Positions 10,153 through 19,946 of a DNA stretch of 32,122 nucleotides are shown in pieces. The stretch spans positions 1 through 32,122 of the forward strand of contig JAKEFJ010000126.1 in assembly GCA_022616665.1 (NCBI GenBank), read 5' to 3'. A program made the position numbers and the translations under genes. Source of the DNA: Acidobacteriota bacterium. GTDB taxonomy: Bacteria > Acidobacteriota > Polarisedimenticolia > Gp22-AA2 > AA152. Within the stretch, counting starts at the first letter, position 1, and the number at the start of each line of letters is the position of its first letter. The notes under the pieces were generated by a model. It was not told where the DNA came from and did no database searches. It saw nothing but the letters and a program-made list of their open reading frames with translations.

Positions 10153-10616
10153 CTCCGGTCTGGCGAGGCATCCTGGCCCTGGTGCTGGCGGCCGGCGCTC
10201 AGGTCCTCCTGTCGCGATATTTTCCGGCGGCCGGGAAGATGGTGGACTTCTACACGGTGCTGGTCATGTATTATGCCGTTTCCCGCCGCAGGGTGGCTGT
10301 CATGGTCATGGGGACCACCGCCGGATTGGTGGAAGACCTCTTGACGCACACGGTCCTCGGAATGAATGCGTTCAAGAAGACCCTGGTGGGCTACGTCATG
10401 GGAACCTTGGGCTCCTTCTTCATGCTCAGCCAGCCCCTTCCCCGCTTTGGGGTTTTGTTCCTCGCGACGGTGCTGGAGGCCCTGACGGAGGCGGGATTGG
10501 TCCTGGTGCTGGGCCAGCATGTCGTACTCCCGTCGGCCGGGGATTTGATTCGTCTGGGAATGGGAAACGGCCTGGTGGGGATTCTCATTTACTGGATGGT
10601 CTCGAAGTTGGAGTAG
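10149..10616 (+). CDS. mreD: Rod shape-determining protein MreD
   Basis: Small polytopic membrane protein overlapping mreC by 4 nt (ATGA); syntenic position. Confidence 0.88.
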   Translation: MTPVWRGILALVLAAGAQVLLSRYFPAAGKMVDFYTVLVMYYAVSRRRVAVMVMGTTAGLVEDLLTHTVLGMNAFKKTLVGYVMGTLGSFFMLSQPLPRFGVLFLATVLEALTEAGLVLVLGQHVVLPSAGDLIRLGMGNGLVGILIYWMVSKLE

Positions 10617-10620
10617 GGAA

Positions 10621-12504
10621 GTGGCCTGGGACTACCGGAGCAGCAAGGACTTCAAGGACTACTATGAAGAGCGCCGGCTGCAGCGCCGGATCAGCCTCAT
10701 CTTCGTCCTCCTGGCCGGATTGTTCCTGTCTTATCTATTCAACCTCTGGTACCTGCAGGTGGTCAACGGGGACAACTATCGCCGCCTGGCGGATAACAAT
10801 CGCCTGCGCCAGGTGGTGGAAAGCCCATTGCGGGGGCTCATCCTGGATCGGGATGGAAAGCCCATCGTCCGGAACCGTATCGCCTTCAATGTCCTGCTGG
10901 ACCGGGAGAAGATCGAGAGCCTGGAAGAGACAGTGACAACGCTGTCGAAGATTCTAAACCTGCCTGAGCAGACGGTGCGCGAGCGCATCGAGCGCTACCG
11001 CAATCGGCCGATCTTCGAGCCGGTCATCGTGAAGGAAGACGTGGATCTGGCGGAGGCCGCCTACCTGGAATCCCGCAGGTTGGAGCTGCCCGAAGTCTCG
11101 GTGGCCATCGAGCCGAAGCGCAGTTACGAGGATCACGACTTGGCGGCCCATGCCCTGGGGTATGTGGGAGAAATCTCCGAGGCCCAGCTGGGCAAGCCCC
11201 GCTTCGCCGGGTACCAGCTGGGCGACGTGGTGGGAAAGGCGGGGCTGGAGAGCTATTACGATAACGACCTGGCGGGGGAGAAGGGTTGGAAGCAAGTGAT
11301 CGTCAACAGCCTGGGGCGGGAGATCCGCGCGCTTCCGGTGGGCAAGCGCCCGCTCCCGGGCAATGCCTTGCGATTGACCCTCGATCTGGACCTGCAGGAA
11401 GAGCTGGAGGCTGCCTTCGAGGACAAGATGGGCTCCGCCGTCTTCCTGGATCCGGATACGGGAGAAATCCTGGCCATCATCAGCAAGCCGTCCTTCGATC
11501 CCAATGTCTTCGCACGCCGGTTCTCCGTCGAGGAGTGGAAGGAGCTTATCAACTCCGAAACCCATCCCCTGCAAAACCGGGCCATCCAGAGCAAGTTCGC
11601 GCCGGGCTCCGTGTTCAAGATCGTGATGGCCATCGCCGCCCTGGAGTCGGGGAAGGCATCCCCCGCGAGAACCGACTTCTGCCCTGGCTACACGGTCATC
11701 TACGGCAGGAGATTCCTCTGCCATCAGGACGGGGGACACGGCAATGTGGCCATGAGGGAAGCCATCAAGAAATCCTGCAACGTCTACTTCTACCGCCTGG
11801 GAAAGGACCTTGGGATTCAGATCATTTCCCAGTGGGCGCACCGTCTCGGATTCGGACAGCCCACCGGCATCGATTTGGCGCATGAGGAGGGCGGCACCGT
11901 ACCGGACGATGCCTGGAAACGCCGCACGCGGAACGAGCCATGGTACCCCGGGGAGACCATTTCGGTGTCCATCGGGCAGGGGGCCCTGGAAGTCACCCCG
12001 ATCCAGATGGCGGTCTTCGCTTCGGTGATTGGCAACGGCGGAACGTTCTACCGACCGCACCTGCTCATCAGCCGCGAGGTTCGGGGCGGGGTCGAGGATG
12101 CGATCAGGCCGCCCGAAGTGCTGGGAAAAGTGAGTCTCAAGCCTTCGACGCTCCAGGTTGTCAAGGAAGCGATGTGGGAGGTGGTGAACCAGGGCGGCAC
12201 CGGCACGAAAGCCGCCATCCCCGGGAAGGATGTCTGCGGAAAGACAGGCACGGCGCAGGTCGTGAAGGCCTCCGCGGGAGTCAAGAGCGAGAAACTGGCC
12301 GAGGCAATCCGCGATAACGCCTGGTTCATGGGCTTCGCACCGAAGCAGCATCCCCGGATCGCCTTCTCGGTGTTCGTGGAGCGCGGGGGCCACGGCGGAG
12401 AAGCCGCCGCTCCCATCGCCCAGAGAGTAATGCTCAAGTTCTTCGAGAAACAGGAGCCTGGCATGGAGGGGAGCCAGATTGCTCGAGCGGCGCAGCATCC
12501 ATAA
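10621..12504 (+). CDS. mrdA: Penicillin-binding protein 2
   Basis: GTG start; RGLILDRDGKPIVRN, SKFAPGSVFKIVMA (SxxK), SCN (KKSCNVYFYRLG), KTGTAQ. Confidence 0.96.
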   Translation: MAWDYRSSKDFKDYYEERRLQRRISLIFVLLAGLFLSYLFNLWYLQVVNGDNYRRLADNNRLRQVVESPLRGLILDRDGKPIVRNRIAFNVLLDREKIESLEETVTTLSKILNLPEQTVRERIERYRNRPIFEPVIVKEDVDLAEAAYLESRRLELPEVSVAIEPKRSYEDHDLAAHALGYVGEISEAQLGKPRFAGYQLGDVVGKAGLESYYDNDLAGEKGWKQVIVNSLGREIRALPVGKRPLPGNALRLTLDLDLQEELEAAFEDKMGSAVFLDPDTGEILAIISKPSFDPNVFARRFSVEEWKELINSETHPLQNRAIQSKFAPGSVFKIVMAIAALESGKASPARTDFCPGYTVIYGRRFLCHQDGGHGNVAMREAIKKSCNVYFYRLGKDLGIQIISQWAHRLGFGQPTGIDLAHEEGGTVPDDAWKRRTRNEPWYPGETISVSIGQGALEVTPIQMAVFASVIGNGGTFYRPHLLISREVRGGVEDAIRPPEVLGKVSLKPSTLQVVKEAMWEVVNQGGTGTKAAIPGKDVCGKTGTAQVVKASAGVKSEKLAEAIRDNAWFMGFAPKQHPRIAFSVFVERGGHGGEAAAPIAQRVMLKFFEKQEPGMEGSQIARAAQHP

Positions 12505-13570
12505 TCTCGATTGGCTGCTTGCCTTCGCGGTGCTCTCCCTGTGCGCCGCGGGGATGGGGATGGTCTACTCGGCGACTCTGGGCGGGCCCCTTGCCCCGTT
12601 GGCCGCCAAGCAGATGATTTACTTTGCCGTGGGGCTCGCGGCCATGGGGTTGGCGCTCACCATCGACTACCATACCCTGGCCTCCCTCAGTTATCTGTTC
12701 TACGCCGGCTCCCTGGTCCTCCTTCTCTACCTCCTCTTCTTCGGCCGAGCCATCGCCAACACTCGCGGCTGGCTGGAACTAGGGCCCGTGAACTTCCAGC
12801 CGGCGGAGATAACCAAGCTCACGACGCTGCTGGCGCTTTCCAGCTATCTCAGCCGGCACCGATCCGCAAACCTGACTCCCTCCAACATGCTCGCCATCGT
12901 GTTGATCGTCGGGGTCCCTTTCGTTCTCATCGCCCGCCAGCCCGATCTGGGGACCGCCATCACTTTTCTGCCTCTGATCGCCGTGGCAGCATTCCTGGGA
13001 GGGATGAGGGTCCGGACGATCCTGATCTTGGTGACGATTCCAATCCTGGCGCTGCCGCTGTTCTGGAACCACTACCTCAAGGACTACCAGAAAACCCGCG
13101 TCCAGACGTTCTTGGATCCCGCACGGGATCCCAAGGGGGCCGGTTACCAGGTCCTGCAATCTCGCATCGCGGTGGGATCGGGCGGGCTCAGCGGGAAGGG
13201 GTTCCTGGAAGGAACCCAGGGGCAGCTGAAATTCCTGCCTGCGCAGCACACCGATTTCATTTTTGCCCTGATGGCCGAGGAGCGGGGTTTCCTGGGCAGC
13301 CTGGTTGTGCTGTCTTTATACTTCGTTGTAATCTACCGCTGCATCGCCATCGCCCGGGCCGCGCGCGATCTTCTCGGCGTTTACTTGGCTATGGGGACGG
13401 TGGCACTGTTCGCCTGCCAGGTTCTCATCAACATCGGAGTGGTGCTCGGGCTCCTGCCCACCACGGGCGTCCCGCTCCCTCTGATGAGCTACGGTGGCTC
13501 CTCCCTCATCACGACCCTCGCGGGAATGGGCCTCGTGCTCAATGTCTGGATGAGGCGTCTGGTCAACTGA
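12479..13570 (+). CDS. rodA: Rod shape-determining SEDS glycosyltransferase RodA
   Basis: TTG start; GAGYQVLQSRIAVGSGGLSGKGFLEGTQGQLKFLPAQHTDFIFALMAEERGFLG, GVPLPLMSYGGSSL; follows mrdA with overlap. Confidence 0.96.
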   Translation: MLERRSIHNLDWLLAFAVLSLCAAGMGMVYSATLGGPLAPLAAKQMIYFAVGLAAMGLALTIDYHTLASLSYLFYAGSLVLLLYLLFFGRAIANTRGWLELGPVNFQPAEITKLTTLLALSSYLSRHRSANLTPSNMLAIVLIVGVPFVLIARQPDLGTAITFLPLIAVAAFLGGMRVRTILILVTIPILALPLFWNHYLKDYQKTRVQTFLDPARDPKGAGYQVLQSRIAVGSGGLSGKGFLEGTQGQLKFLPAQHTDFIFALMAEERGFLGSLVVLSLYFVVIYRCIAIARAARDLLGVYLAMGTVALFACQVLINIGVVLGLLPTTGVPLPLMSYGGSSLITTLAGMGLVLNVWMRRLVN

Positions 13571-13618
13571 GGCGCGTCCAGAGAGCCGGCTTCCCGCGTC
13601 GAGTCCAGGAGAATTCTC

Positions 13619-16231
13619 GTGAGTGTCCACAGCGAGGCGATCGAGCGGATCCTTCCACGGGTGCAGAAGCCTGCCCGCTACATCGGCGGAGAATGGAATT
13701 CCGTGGTGAAGGATCTGAGCACCGTCGACATCCGGATGGCGCTGGCATTTCCGGATTCGTACGAGCTGGGAATGTCACACCTGGGGCTGAGGATTCTCTA
13801 CAGCCTGCTGAACTCCCGGCCGGGTGTGTGGGCGGAGAGGGTGTTCTGTCCCTGGCTGGACATGGAGGCGGAGCTGCGGCGGGAGCGTGTTCCTCTGACC
13901 ACCCTGGAAAGCGAGACGCCTCTCAGGGAATTCCACGTCGTCGGCTTCTCGCTCCAGTATGAGCTCAACTACACCAATATCCTGACGATGCTCCACCTGG
14001 GCGGGATACCGCTGTTCACGGCAGATCGGAAAGAGGACGACCCCCTGATCATCGGCGGGGGCTCCATGGCCTGCAATCCCGAGCCGCTGGCCGACTTCTT
14101 CGACTGCATTCTTGTCGGGGACGGCGAGGAGCTGGTGCTGGACTTCCTGGCCAAGCTGCGATCGCTGCGCCGATCCGGGGCGTCCCGAGCGGACACGCTG
14201 AGGGAGCTCTCCACCGTGGAGGGGGTGTACGTTCCCTCCCTTTACGAAACCGCCCCGGATCCCTCCACCAGGTTCCTCCTTCCTCTGCCCACCCCTGGCG
14301 CGCCCTTCCCGGTGAAACGGAGGATTCTCTACGACATCGATCGATATCCTTTTCCAGATGACGTGGTGGTGCCATTCAACGAGATTGTCCATGACCGGGT
14401 CTCTGTGGAGATCATGCGCGGCTGCACCGTAGGATGCCGATTCTGTCAGGCGGGGATCATCTATCGCCCGGTGCGGGAGCGCTCTCCGGAGTCGATCAAG
14501 GCGGTGCTGGAAAAGAGCCTGAGGCGCACCGGGTTCGACGAGGTTTCCCTCACCTCCCTGAATTCGGGGGAATACGGCTCGGTGGCCGGCTTGATCTCCG
14601 ATCTGATGGACGACTTTCAGGAGGAGAAGACCTCGCTCTCCTTGTCCTCCCTCAGGCCCTCCAGCCTGAACGAGCGGATTGCCGAGCAGATCCGCCGGGT
14701 TCGAAAAACCGGATTCACCATGGCCCCCGAGGCGGGGACCCAGCGGCTGAGGGACGTAATCAACAAAGGAACCAGCGAGAGCGATATCCTCGCGGGGGCC
14801 GAGAACGCCTTCCGGCAGGGATGGGAACAGCTCAAGCTCTACTTCATGATCGGGCTTCCCACCGAAACCGACGAGGACATTCAGGGAATCCTGGACCTGG
14901 CCCACAAGATCCTTCGCATCGGTAAGCAGCACGCGCGCCGTGGAGCCCGGATTACGGTCTCCGCCTCTTCCTTCATTCCCAAGCCGCACACGCCGTTTCA
15001 ATGGCTCCCCATGGAGCGGATGGAAGCGCTCCGGGAGAAACAGGCGCGAATTCGAAGCGGGCTGAAGAATCCGGCCATTCAATTCAAGTGGCATGACGTG
15101 GAAATCTCCTGGCTGGAGGGAATCTTTGCCAAAGGGGATCGCTCCTTGGGCCGCACCTTGCTGCGCGCCTGGGAGCGTGGCTGCCGATACGATGGCTGGA
15201 CTGAGCACTTTCGCTACCGGGAGTGGGTGGAGGCTTTGAATGAGACGGGAGTCGACACGTCACGCTACCTCTACCAGAGACTGGAAGTGGGCTCCCGGCA
15301 CCCCTGGGATCACATCGATTCCGGCGTGGAGGAGCGGTACCTTGCCAAGGAGCTGGAGCTGAGCCTCACCTCGCGTCCCACCGACACGTGCGGAATCGAC
15401 AAGTGCTACGGCTGCGGATCCTTCGCCCGTCAGTGTCTCTCTGGAGAGCTGGTTCCCGGCAAGATGCAGGAGAGCTCCGAAGTGGAGCCGCCCCGGCCGG
15501 TCCCGCCTCCCTCGCCGCCCCCTCCTCGGTTCCGCTATCGGGCCCGCTACCGTAAGCTGGGCAGGATGAAATACCTCTCCCATCTGGAGCTCTCGCGTAC
15601 GATCATGCGGGCGTTCAGGCGGGCGCAAGTCCCCCTGAGCTACACGGAGGGTTTCCACCCCATGCCCCGCCTGGCCTTTGCCTCTGCCCTTGCGGTGGGC
15701 GTCGAATCGCAAGGGGAGTACCTGGATTTCGAGGTCAGCCGCCCTATTTCCCCGAAGCCGCTGCGCGATCAAATCAACCAGTGCCTCCCCCGCGGTCTCG
15801 GCCTGGATCAGGTGGCGGAGGTGGCGAGTGGGGCTCAGAGTCTGGGCGATTTGATCAACGCGGCCAGCTATTCAGCCCGTCTGGAGGCTCCGCTCTCTTC
15901 CGCATTGCTGGCTCGCGACCTGGCGGAGAGGCTGGGGGGAGTCACCGAGCTGAAGGTGACGCGGGAGCGGAAAGGCCAGCAAGAGGAGGTCGATGTGCTC
16001 CCCTCCATCCACCATATCGCCGCTGCTGAAGACGGAACCCTGGAAATGGTGCTCCGCGTCGGTGGAACCGGAGCGGCACGTCCCGATGACGTGATCCGGG
16101 GCCTGTTCGGACCCGCCGCGTCGGCGCGTATCACGCGACAGGATCTCCTGGTCCTGCGCGACGGAGAAGCCCTCTCCCCCATGGCCTGCCGAGGCCTGTT
16201 GCGCGTGCCACCCGCTCCGGCCGGCGCCTGA
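13619..16231 (+). CDS. TIGR03960-family radical SAM protein fused to C-terminal DUF2344/TIGR03936 domain
   Basis: B12-binding-like N terminus; MRGCTVGCRFCQAGIIYRPVRERS (CxxxCxxC); C-terminal FRYRARYRKLGRMKYLSHLELSRTIMRAFRRAQVPLSYTEGFHPMPRLAFASALAVGVESQGEYLDFEV. Confidence 0.92.
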   Translation: MSVHSEAIERILPRVQKPARYIGGEWNSVVKDLSTVDIRMALAFPDSYELGMSHLGLRILYSLLNSRPGVWAERVFCPWLDMEAELRRERVPLTTLESETPLREFHVVGFSLQYELNYTNILTMLHLGGIPLFTADRKEDDPLIIGGGSMACNPEPLADFFDCILVGDGEELVLDFLAKLRSLRRSGASRADTLRELSTVEGVYVPSLYETAPDPSTRFLLPLPTPGAPFPVKRRILYDIDRYPFPDDVVVPFNEIVHDRVSVEIMRGCTVGCRFCQAGIIYRPVRERSPESIKAVLEKSLRRTGFDEVSLTSLNSGEYGSVAGLISDLMDDFQEEKTSLSLSSLRPSSLNERIAEQIRRVRKTGFTMAPEAGTQRLRDVINKGTSESDILAGAENAFRQGWEQLKLYFMIGLPTETDEDIQGILDLAHKILRIGKQHARRGARITVSASSFIPKPHTPFQWLPMERMEALREKQARIRSGLKNPAIQFKWHDVEISWLEGIFAKGDRSLGRTLLRAWERGCRYDGWTEHFRYREWVEALNETGVDTSRYLYQRLEVGSRHPWDHIDSGVEERYLAKELELSLTSRPTDTCGIDKCYGCGSFARQCLSGELVPGKMQESSEVEPPRPVPPPSPPPPRFRYRARYRKLGRMKYLSHLELSRTIMRAFRRAQVPLSYTEGFHPMPRLAFASALAVGVESQGEYLDFEVSRPISPKPLRDQINQCLPRGLGLDQVAEVASGAQSLGDLINAASYSARLEAPLSSALLARDLAERLGGVTELKVTRERKGQQEEVDVLPSIHHIAAAEDGTLEMVLRVGGTGAARPDDVIRGLFGPAASARITRQDLLVLRDGEALSPMACRGLLRVPPAPAGA

Positions 16232-16260
16232 AGGGACGCTACGTCCCAGCCCGTGACTCC

Positions 16261-17727
16261 TTGACCAAAGAGCTGATCGTCAATGCGGGGCTTCAGGAAA
16301 CCCGCGCCGCCCTGCTGGAGGATGGCCTTCTCGCCGAGATCTTCATCGAGCGCACTGACCATCCCGCCCTGCTGGGCAACCTGTATCTGGGGAAGGTCAG
16401 TAACGTGCTCCCCGGGATGCAGTCGGCTTTCGTGGACATCGGCTTGGAACGGGACGCCTTTCTCTATGTGGCCGATCTGCTCCCTCCGGAAAACTCCGAA
16501 GACACCCAGCCGGAAGTCAGAAAACCAGTCCCGGCGATTGAGAGCCTTCTCAAGGTCGGACAGGATCTCTTGGTCCAGGTGGTGAAGGAGCCCCTGGGCC
16601 GGAAGGGACCGAGGGTCACTGCCCAGCTTTCTCTGCCCGGAAGGAGGCTGGTCTTTCTGCCGGGGGGAAGGGGGCGAATGGTTTCGCGCCGGGTCGAACC
16701 CGAGGCCGAGAGGGAGCGGCTCAAGCAGCTCTCCGAGGGAATTCCCGGAGAGGGAGGCTTCATCCTCAGGACGGCGGCGACGGGGATATCCCTGCCTGAG
16801 CTCCAGCAGGACGCCGAGGGGCTGAGGCGGAGATGGTCGCAGATTCTGGGAAGGACGAGCGGGGCCCCGGTGCCCGCATGTCTGCACCAGGAAGAGGATC
16901 TGCCGTTGCGAATCCTGCGTGACCTGCTGACCGAATCAGTCGACCGGGTCCTGGTGGACGATGCAAAAACCCTGGAGCGCTGTCGTGAGTACGCGCGATG
17001 CAGCCTTCCCCACCTGGCCCCGCGCATCGAGAGATACGATCGCCCGGACCCGGTTTTCGATTTCTTTGGCATCGAGAAGGAAATTCACAAGGCCTTGCGG
17101 CGGCGAGTGTGGCTTCCCTCGGGCGGATACCTGCTCATCCACCCCACCGAGGCGCTGGTGGCTATCGACGTCAACACGGGGAAGTTCGTCGGCAGCACCG
17201 ATTTCGAGGAGACGGCGCTGCTCACCAATCTCGAGGCGGCCCGGGAAATCGTCAGACAAATTCGACTCCGAGACCTGGGTGGCATCCTGGTCATCGATTT
17301 CATCGACATGCCGTCGCATGACAATCGCAGGCAGCTGGCCGAGACTTTGGAGCAAGCGCTGAAATCAGACCGGGCCCGCAGCCGAGTTCTCCAGATCAGC
17401 GAATTTGGCCTCGTGGAGATAACCCGGCAGCGCATCCGGCAGGGCCTGGAAGGTTTGCTGTGCGGCCCCTGTCCCACCTGCCGAGGGACCGGACGGCTGA
17501 AGAATCCCATGACCATGCGCCTCGAGATCTTGAGGGAACTGAGAAAAAGCGTCGCCCTCTCGCCGCAGAGCTCGTTCCGGCTCCGCGTCCACCCGGACGT
17601 GGCGGTCTCCATCCGGGCCAACTGGACGGTTTTCCTGCAGGAATCGGGTGGAACCGCGGAAGTGGCGATCGAGGTCGAGCCGGCACCGGAGCTTCATCCG
17701 GAAGATTTCGAGATTCTCACTTTCTAG
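16261..17727 (+). CDS. rng: Ribonuclease E/G family protein
   Basis: TTG start; NLYLGKVSNVLPGMQSAFVDIGLERDAFLYVADL (S1 domain), LIHPTEALVAIDVNTGKFVG, GGILVIDFIDM, CGPCPTCRGTGR Zn-link. Confidence 0.95.
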   Translation: MTKELIVNAGLQETRAALLEDGLLAEIFIERTDHPALLGNLYLGKVSNVLPGMQSAFVDIGLERDAFLYVADLLPPENSEDTQPEVRKPVPAIESLLKVGQDLLVQVVKEPLGRKGPRVTAQLSLPGRRLVFLPGGRGRMVSRRVEPEAERERLKQLSEGIPGEGGFILRTAATGISLPELQQDAEGLRRRWSQILGRTSGAPVPACLHQEEDLPLRILRDLLTESVDRVLVDDAKTLERCREYARCSLPHLAPRIERYDRPDPVFDFFGIEKEIHKALRRRVWLPSGGYLLIHPTEALVAIDVNTGKFVGSTDFEETALLTNLEAAREIVRQIRLRDLGGILVIDFIDMPSHDNRRQLAETLEQALKSDRARSRVLQISEFGLVEITRQRIRQGLEGLLCGPCPTCRGTGRLKNPMTMRLEILRELRKSVALSPQSSFRLRVHPDVAVSIRANWTVFLQESGGTAEVAIEVEPAPELHPEDFEILTF

Positions 17728-18235
17728 GGCGGGAGATTTCGGAACGACCCCGGAGACGATAGTCGCGCCGGCGGCCGGCCTCTGCCTCGACCCGCCGGTC
17801 CTCTTCGCTTTCAACGAGCAACCGGGGAGCCTGTTGGGGGCGCCCGGACGCATCGAGGGATACCATGGTCACGTAGGCGGTGGTCGTGTGCCGCCTCTCG
17901 CCCGTCAACACCTCCTCCGATTCCACCCGAACGCCCACCTCCATGGAGGATCGGAAAACCGCGTTCAGCCGTGCTTCGATGACCACGATGCTTCCCAAGC
18001 GGATGGCCGAAAGAAAGGTCAGGCTGTCCACCGACGCCGTGGCCACCTGGGTGTGGCAGTGGCGCAGCGCCACCACGGAAGCAGCCTTGTCGATGAGCGA
18101 CATGACCCGGCCGCCGAAGATGTTCCCCTGGGAGTTGGTGTCCTCGGTAATCACCAGCTCGGTCATGATCACCCGGGAGGCGGAGGCTGGCTTCGCATTG
18201 GGCGGGGCAGGTTCCTTCGATAAGCGCGCGCTCAT
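17717..18235 (-). CDS. Acyl-CoA thioesterase (hotdog fold)
   Basis: MTELVITEDTNSQGNIFGGRVMSLIDKAASVVALRHCHTQVATASVDSLTFLSAIRLGSIVVIEARLN; typical YciA/BACH-type signature. Confidence 0.9.
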   Translation of the reverse strand: MSARLSKEPAPPNAKPASASRVIMTELVITEDTNSQGNIFGGRVMSLIDKAASVVALRHCHTQVATASVDSLTFLSAIRLGSIVVIEARLNAVFRSSMEVGVRVESEEVLTGERRHTTTAYVTMVSLDASGRPQQAPRLLVESEEDRRVEAEAGRRRDYRLRGRSEISRPRK

Positions 18236-18344
18236 GCGGCGCAGTCTACCCCAGGGCAGCCCGCGCGCGCCAATGGAACGGTGTGGGCCCGCAAGCTTTC
18301 CAGCCTCATCGAAGACCTAGATGAGACTGAGTCGCAGTTTTATC

Positions 18345-18373
18345 TTGCACGCCGGAGCGTCTTCGGTTATCCT
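18345..18373 (+). promoter_or_regulatory. Sigma70-type promoter of the fur-led cluster
   Basis: TTGCAC-N17-TATCCT. Confidence 0.6.
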
Positions 18374-18386
18374 GCGCGCCTCATTT

Positions 18387-18401
18387 TGAGAATGATTCTC
18401 A
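18387..18401 (+). promoter_or_regulatory. Fur-box-like operator
   Basis: TGAGAAT-G-ATTCTCA, perfect 7-1-7 palindrome differing from the canonical TGATAATnATTATCA by one base per half site; sits just after the predicted start site and 20 nt before the fur ATG. Confidence 0.8.
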
Positions 18402-18421
18402 GTTTGTTAAGTGGAGGGGCC

Positions 18422-18871
18422 ATGAATCGCCAGAGCCGATTCAGTCAATTCCTGGAGAGTCGCAACCTACGGAGCACTGCGGGCCGAAGGGTCATGCTGC
18501 AGGAAATCTCAGCGCTGGGGGAGCGCCACTTTTCGGCGGAAGACCTGGTAGCGCGCTTCCGCCGGCGGGGGAGGGCTGTGTCCCGTGCGACCGTGTACCG
18601 GACCCTGGAGCACCTTCTGGCAGGAGGGCTGGTCCGGCGTCTGAGTCTGGGGCACAAGCACTCGCTCTACGAAAGCAACCTGGGACGGCGGCACCACGAG
18701 CACCTGATCTGCCTGCGCTGCGGAGAGGTCACGGAATTCGGCAGCGGAACCCTGGAGAGGCTCCTGGATGGCGTCTGCCGCCGGCGCCGCTTCGTGGCAC
18801 AAAGGCTCTCCATCCAGCTGTTTGGAATGTGCGCTCGATGTGCGGAGGAGGGGCGTGCCAAACGGAATTAG
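18422..18871 (+). CDS. fur: Fur-family transcriptional regulator
   Basis: ATG 18422 preceded by GGAGGGG; winged-helix SRATVYRTLEHLLAGGLVRRL; metal-binding HHEHLICLRCGEVTEFG and C-terminal CARC. Confidence 0.9.
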   Translation: MNRQSRFSQFLESRNLRSTAGRRVMLQEISALGERHFSAEDLVARFRRRGRAVSRATVYRTLEHLLAGGLVRRLSLGHKHSLYESNLGRRHHEHLICLRCGEVTEFGSGTLERLLDGVCRRRRFVAQRLSIQLFGMCARCAEEGRAKRN

Positions 18872-19946
18872 CCGCTCTTCGCGGTTCGCCGGCGCCAGAA
18901 TTGGTCTGTGCTTTCTGCTTCTCTCGGGCGGCGCTCAGGCCTCTGCCGTCGCAGGACCTCCCGCCTCGACGATCGTCCGGGCCCGATACCTCATGGGAAC
19001 CATCTTCCGAATCGAAGTGCCCGTGTCGGAAAACTTTTCTCCCACCGCGGCGGCGCTGGAGGAGGCGCTCGATGAGATCGGCCGCCTGGATGCTGTTCTC
19101 AGCAACTGGAAAAGCGACAGCGAGCTGTCTCGACTCAATGCCCGCGCAGGCAAGGGGGCGACTCGCGTTTCCCCTGCGTTGTTCGAAGCGGTCCGATCCT
19201 CCCTGGAATGGGCACGTGAAACGAGCGGCAGCTTCGACCCTACCGTGGAACCCCTCACACGACGATTCCGATCCGAAACCCTTCGTTTGAATCCCACGTC
19301 GGCCGGTCCCTCCGGCCAGCCAATGCGTCCTGCGGGCGGGTGGGACCGAATCGAGTTGAATCCTACGGCGCGCACGGTGTCCGTACCCGCCGGGGGGGGG
19401 CTGGACCTGGGCGGAATCGGCAAAGGTATGGCCCTGGATCTCGCGGCCAAAGTCCTCTCGGAGCGGGGGATTCACGACGCCCTGCTCGATGCCGGCGGAC
19501 AGCTGTTGGCCCTAGGGTCGCCTCCGGGGGAGCCGGGGTGGAGCGTGGCGGTGGCGGACCCGGTCAGCCGCCAGAGGCCGGCCTATGCCCTGATTCTCAG
19601 AGACGTATCGCTCGCCACCAGCGGTAACTCGGAAAGGCCCGGAGAGATTCTGGATCCGGCCACGGGCCGACCCGTCGAGGGACGAATCAGCGCAACGGCC
19701 GTGGCCCTGGACGCCACTTCCGCTGACGCGCTCTCCACGGCCCTGTTCGTGATGGGCCCGGAGCGAGGGGAGAGATGGGCCCGCGCCCGCAGCGATCTCT
19801 TGGCGCTCTTTCTCGAGCCTTCCAAAGTAGCAGGTAACCTGCCCCGGGTGAGCGGGACCTTGATGCCGGCTCCCCCTGGGCATTTGCTTTTCATAACAAC
19901 CCGTCCAAACGGCAACCTAAGGAGCTTGCATGTCGAGGTTCGGTAA
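18855..19946 (+). CDS. apbE: FAD:protein FMN transferase (ApbE), secreted
   Basis: GTG 18855 with RBS GGAGGAGGGG; signal peptide; RARYLMGTIFRIEV, LDLGGIGKGMALDLAAKVLSERGIHDALLDAGGQLLALG, LATSGNSE, EILDPATGRPV. Confidence 0.94.
   Translation: MPNGISRSSRFAGARIGLCFLLLSGGAQASAVAGPPASTIVRARYLMGTIFRIEVPVSENFSPTAAALEEALDEIGRLDAVLSNWKSDSELSRLNARAGKGATRVSPALFEAVRSSLEWARETSGSFDPTVEPLTRRFRSETLRLNPTSAGPSGQPMRPAGGWDRIELNPTARTVSVPAGGGLDLGGIGKGMALDLAAKVLSERGIHDALLDAGGQLLALGSPPGEPGWSVAVADPVSRQRPAYALILRDVSLATSGNSERPGEILDPATGRPVEGRISATAVALDATSADALSTALFVMGPERGERWARARSDLLALFLEPSKVAGNLPRVSGTLMPAPPGHLLFITTRPNGNLRSLHVEVR

Noticed and set aside
10954-12498. 514-aa minus-strand ORF opposite mrdA
   Set aside because: High-GC shadow ORF; the plus frame encodes unmistakable PBP2 with catalytic motifs.
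12511-13962. 483-aa plus-strand ORF
   Set aside because: Alternative-frame overlap of rodA and the radical SAM gene; Arg/Pro/Gly-rich out-of-frame translation.
13775-15208. 477-aa minus-strand ORF
   Set aside because: Shadow of the radical SAM gene; no recognisable domain and low-complexity composition.
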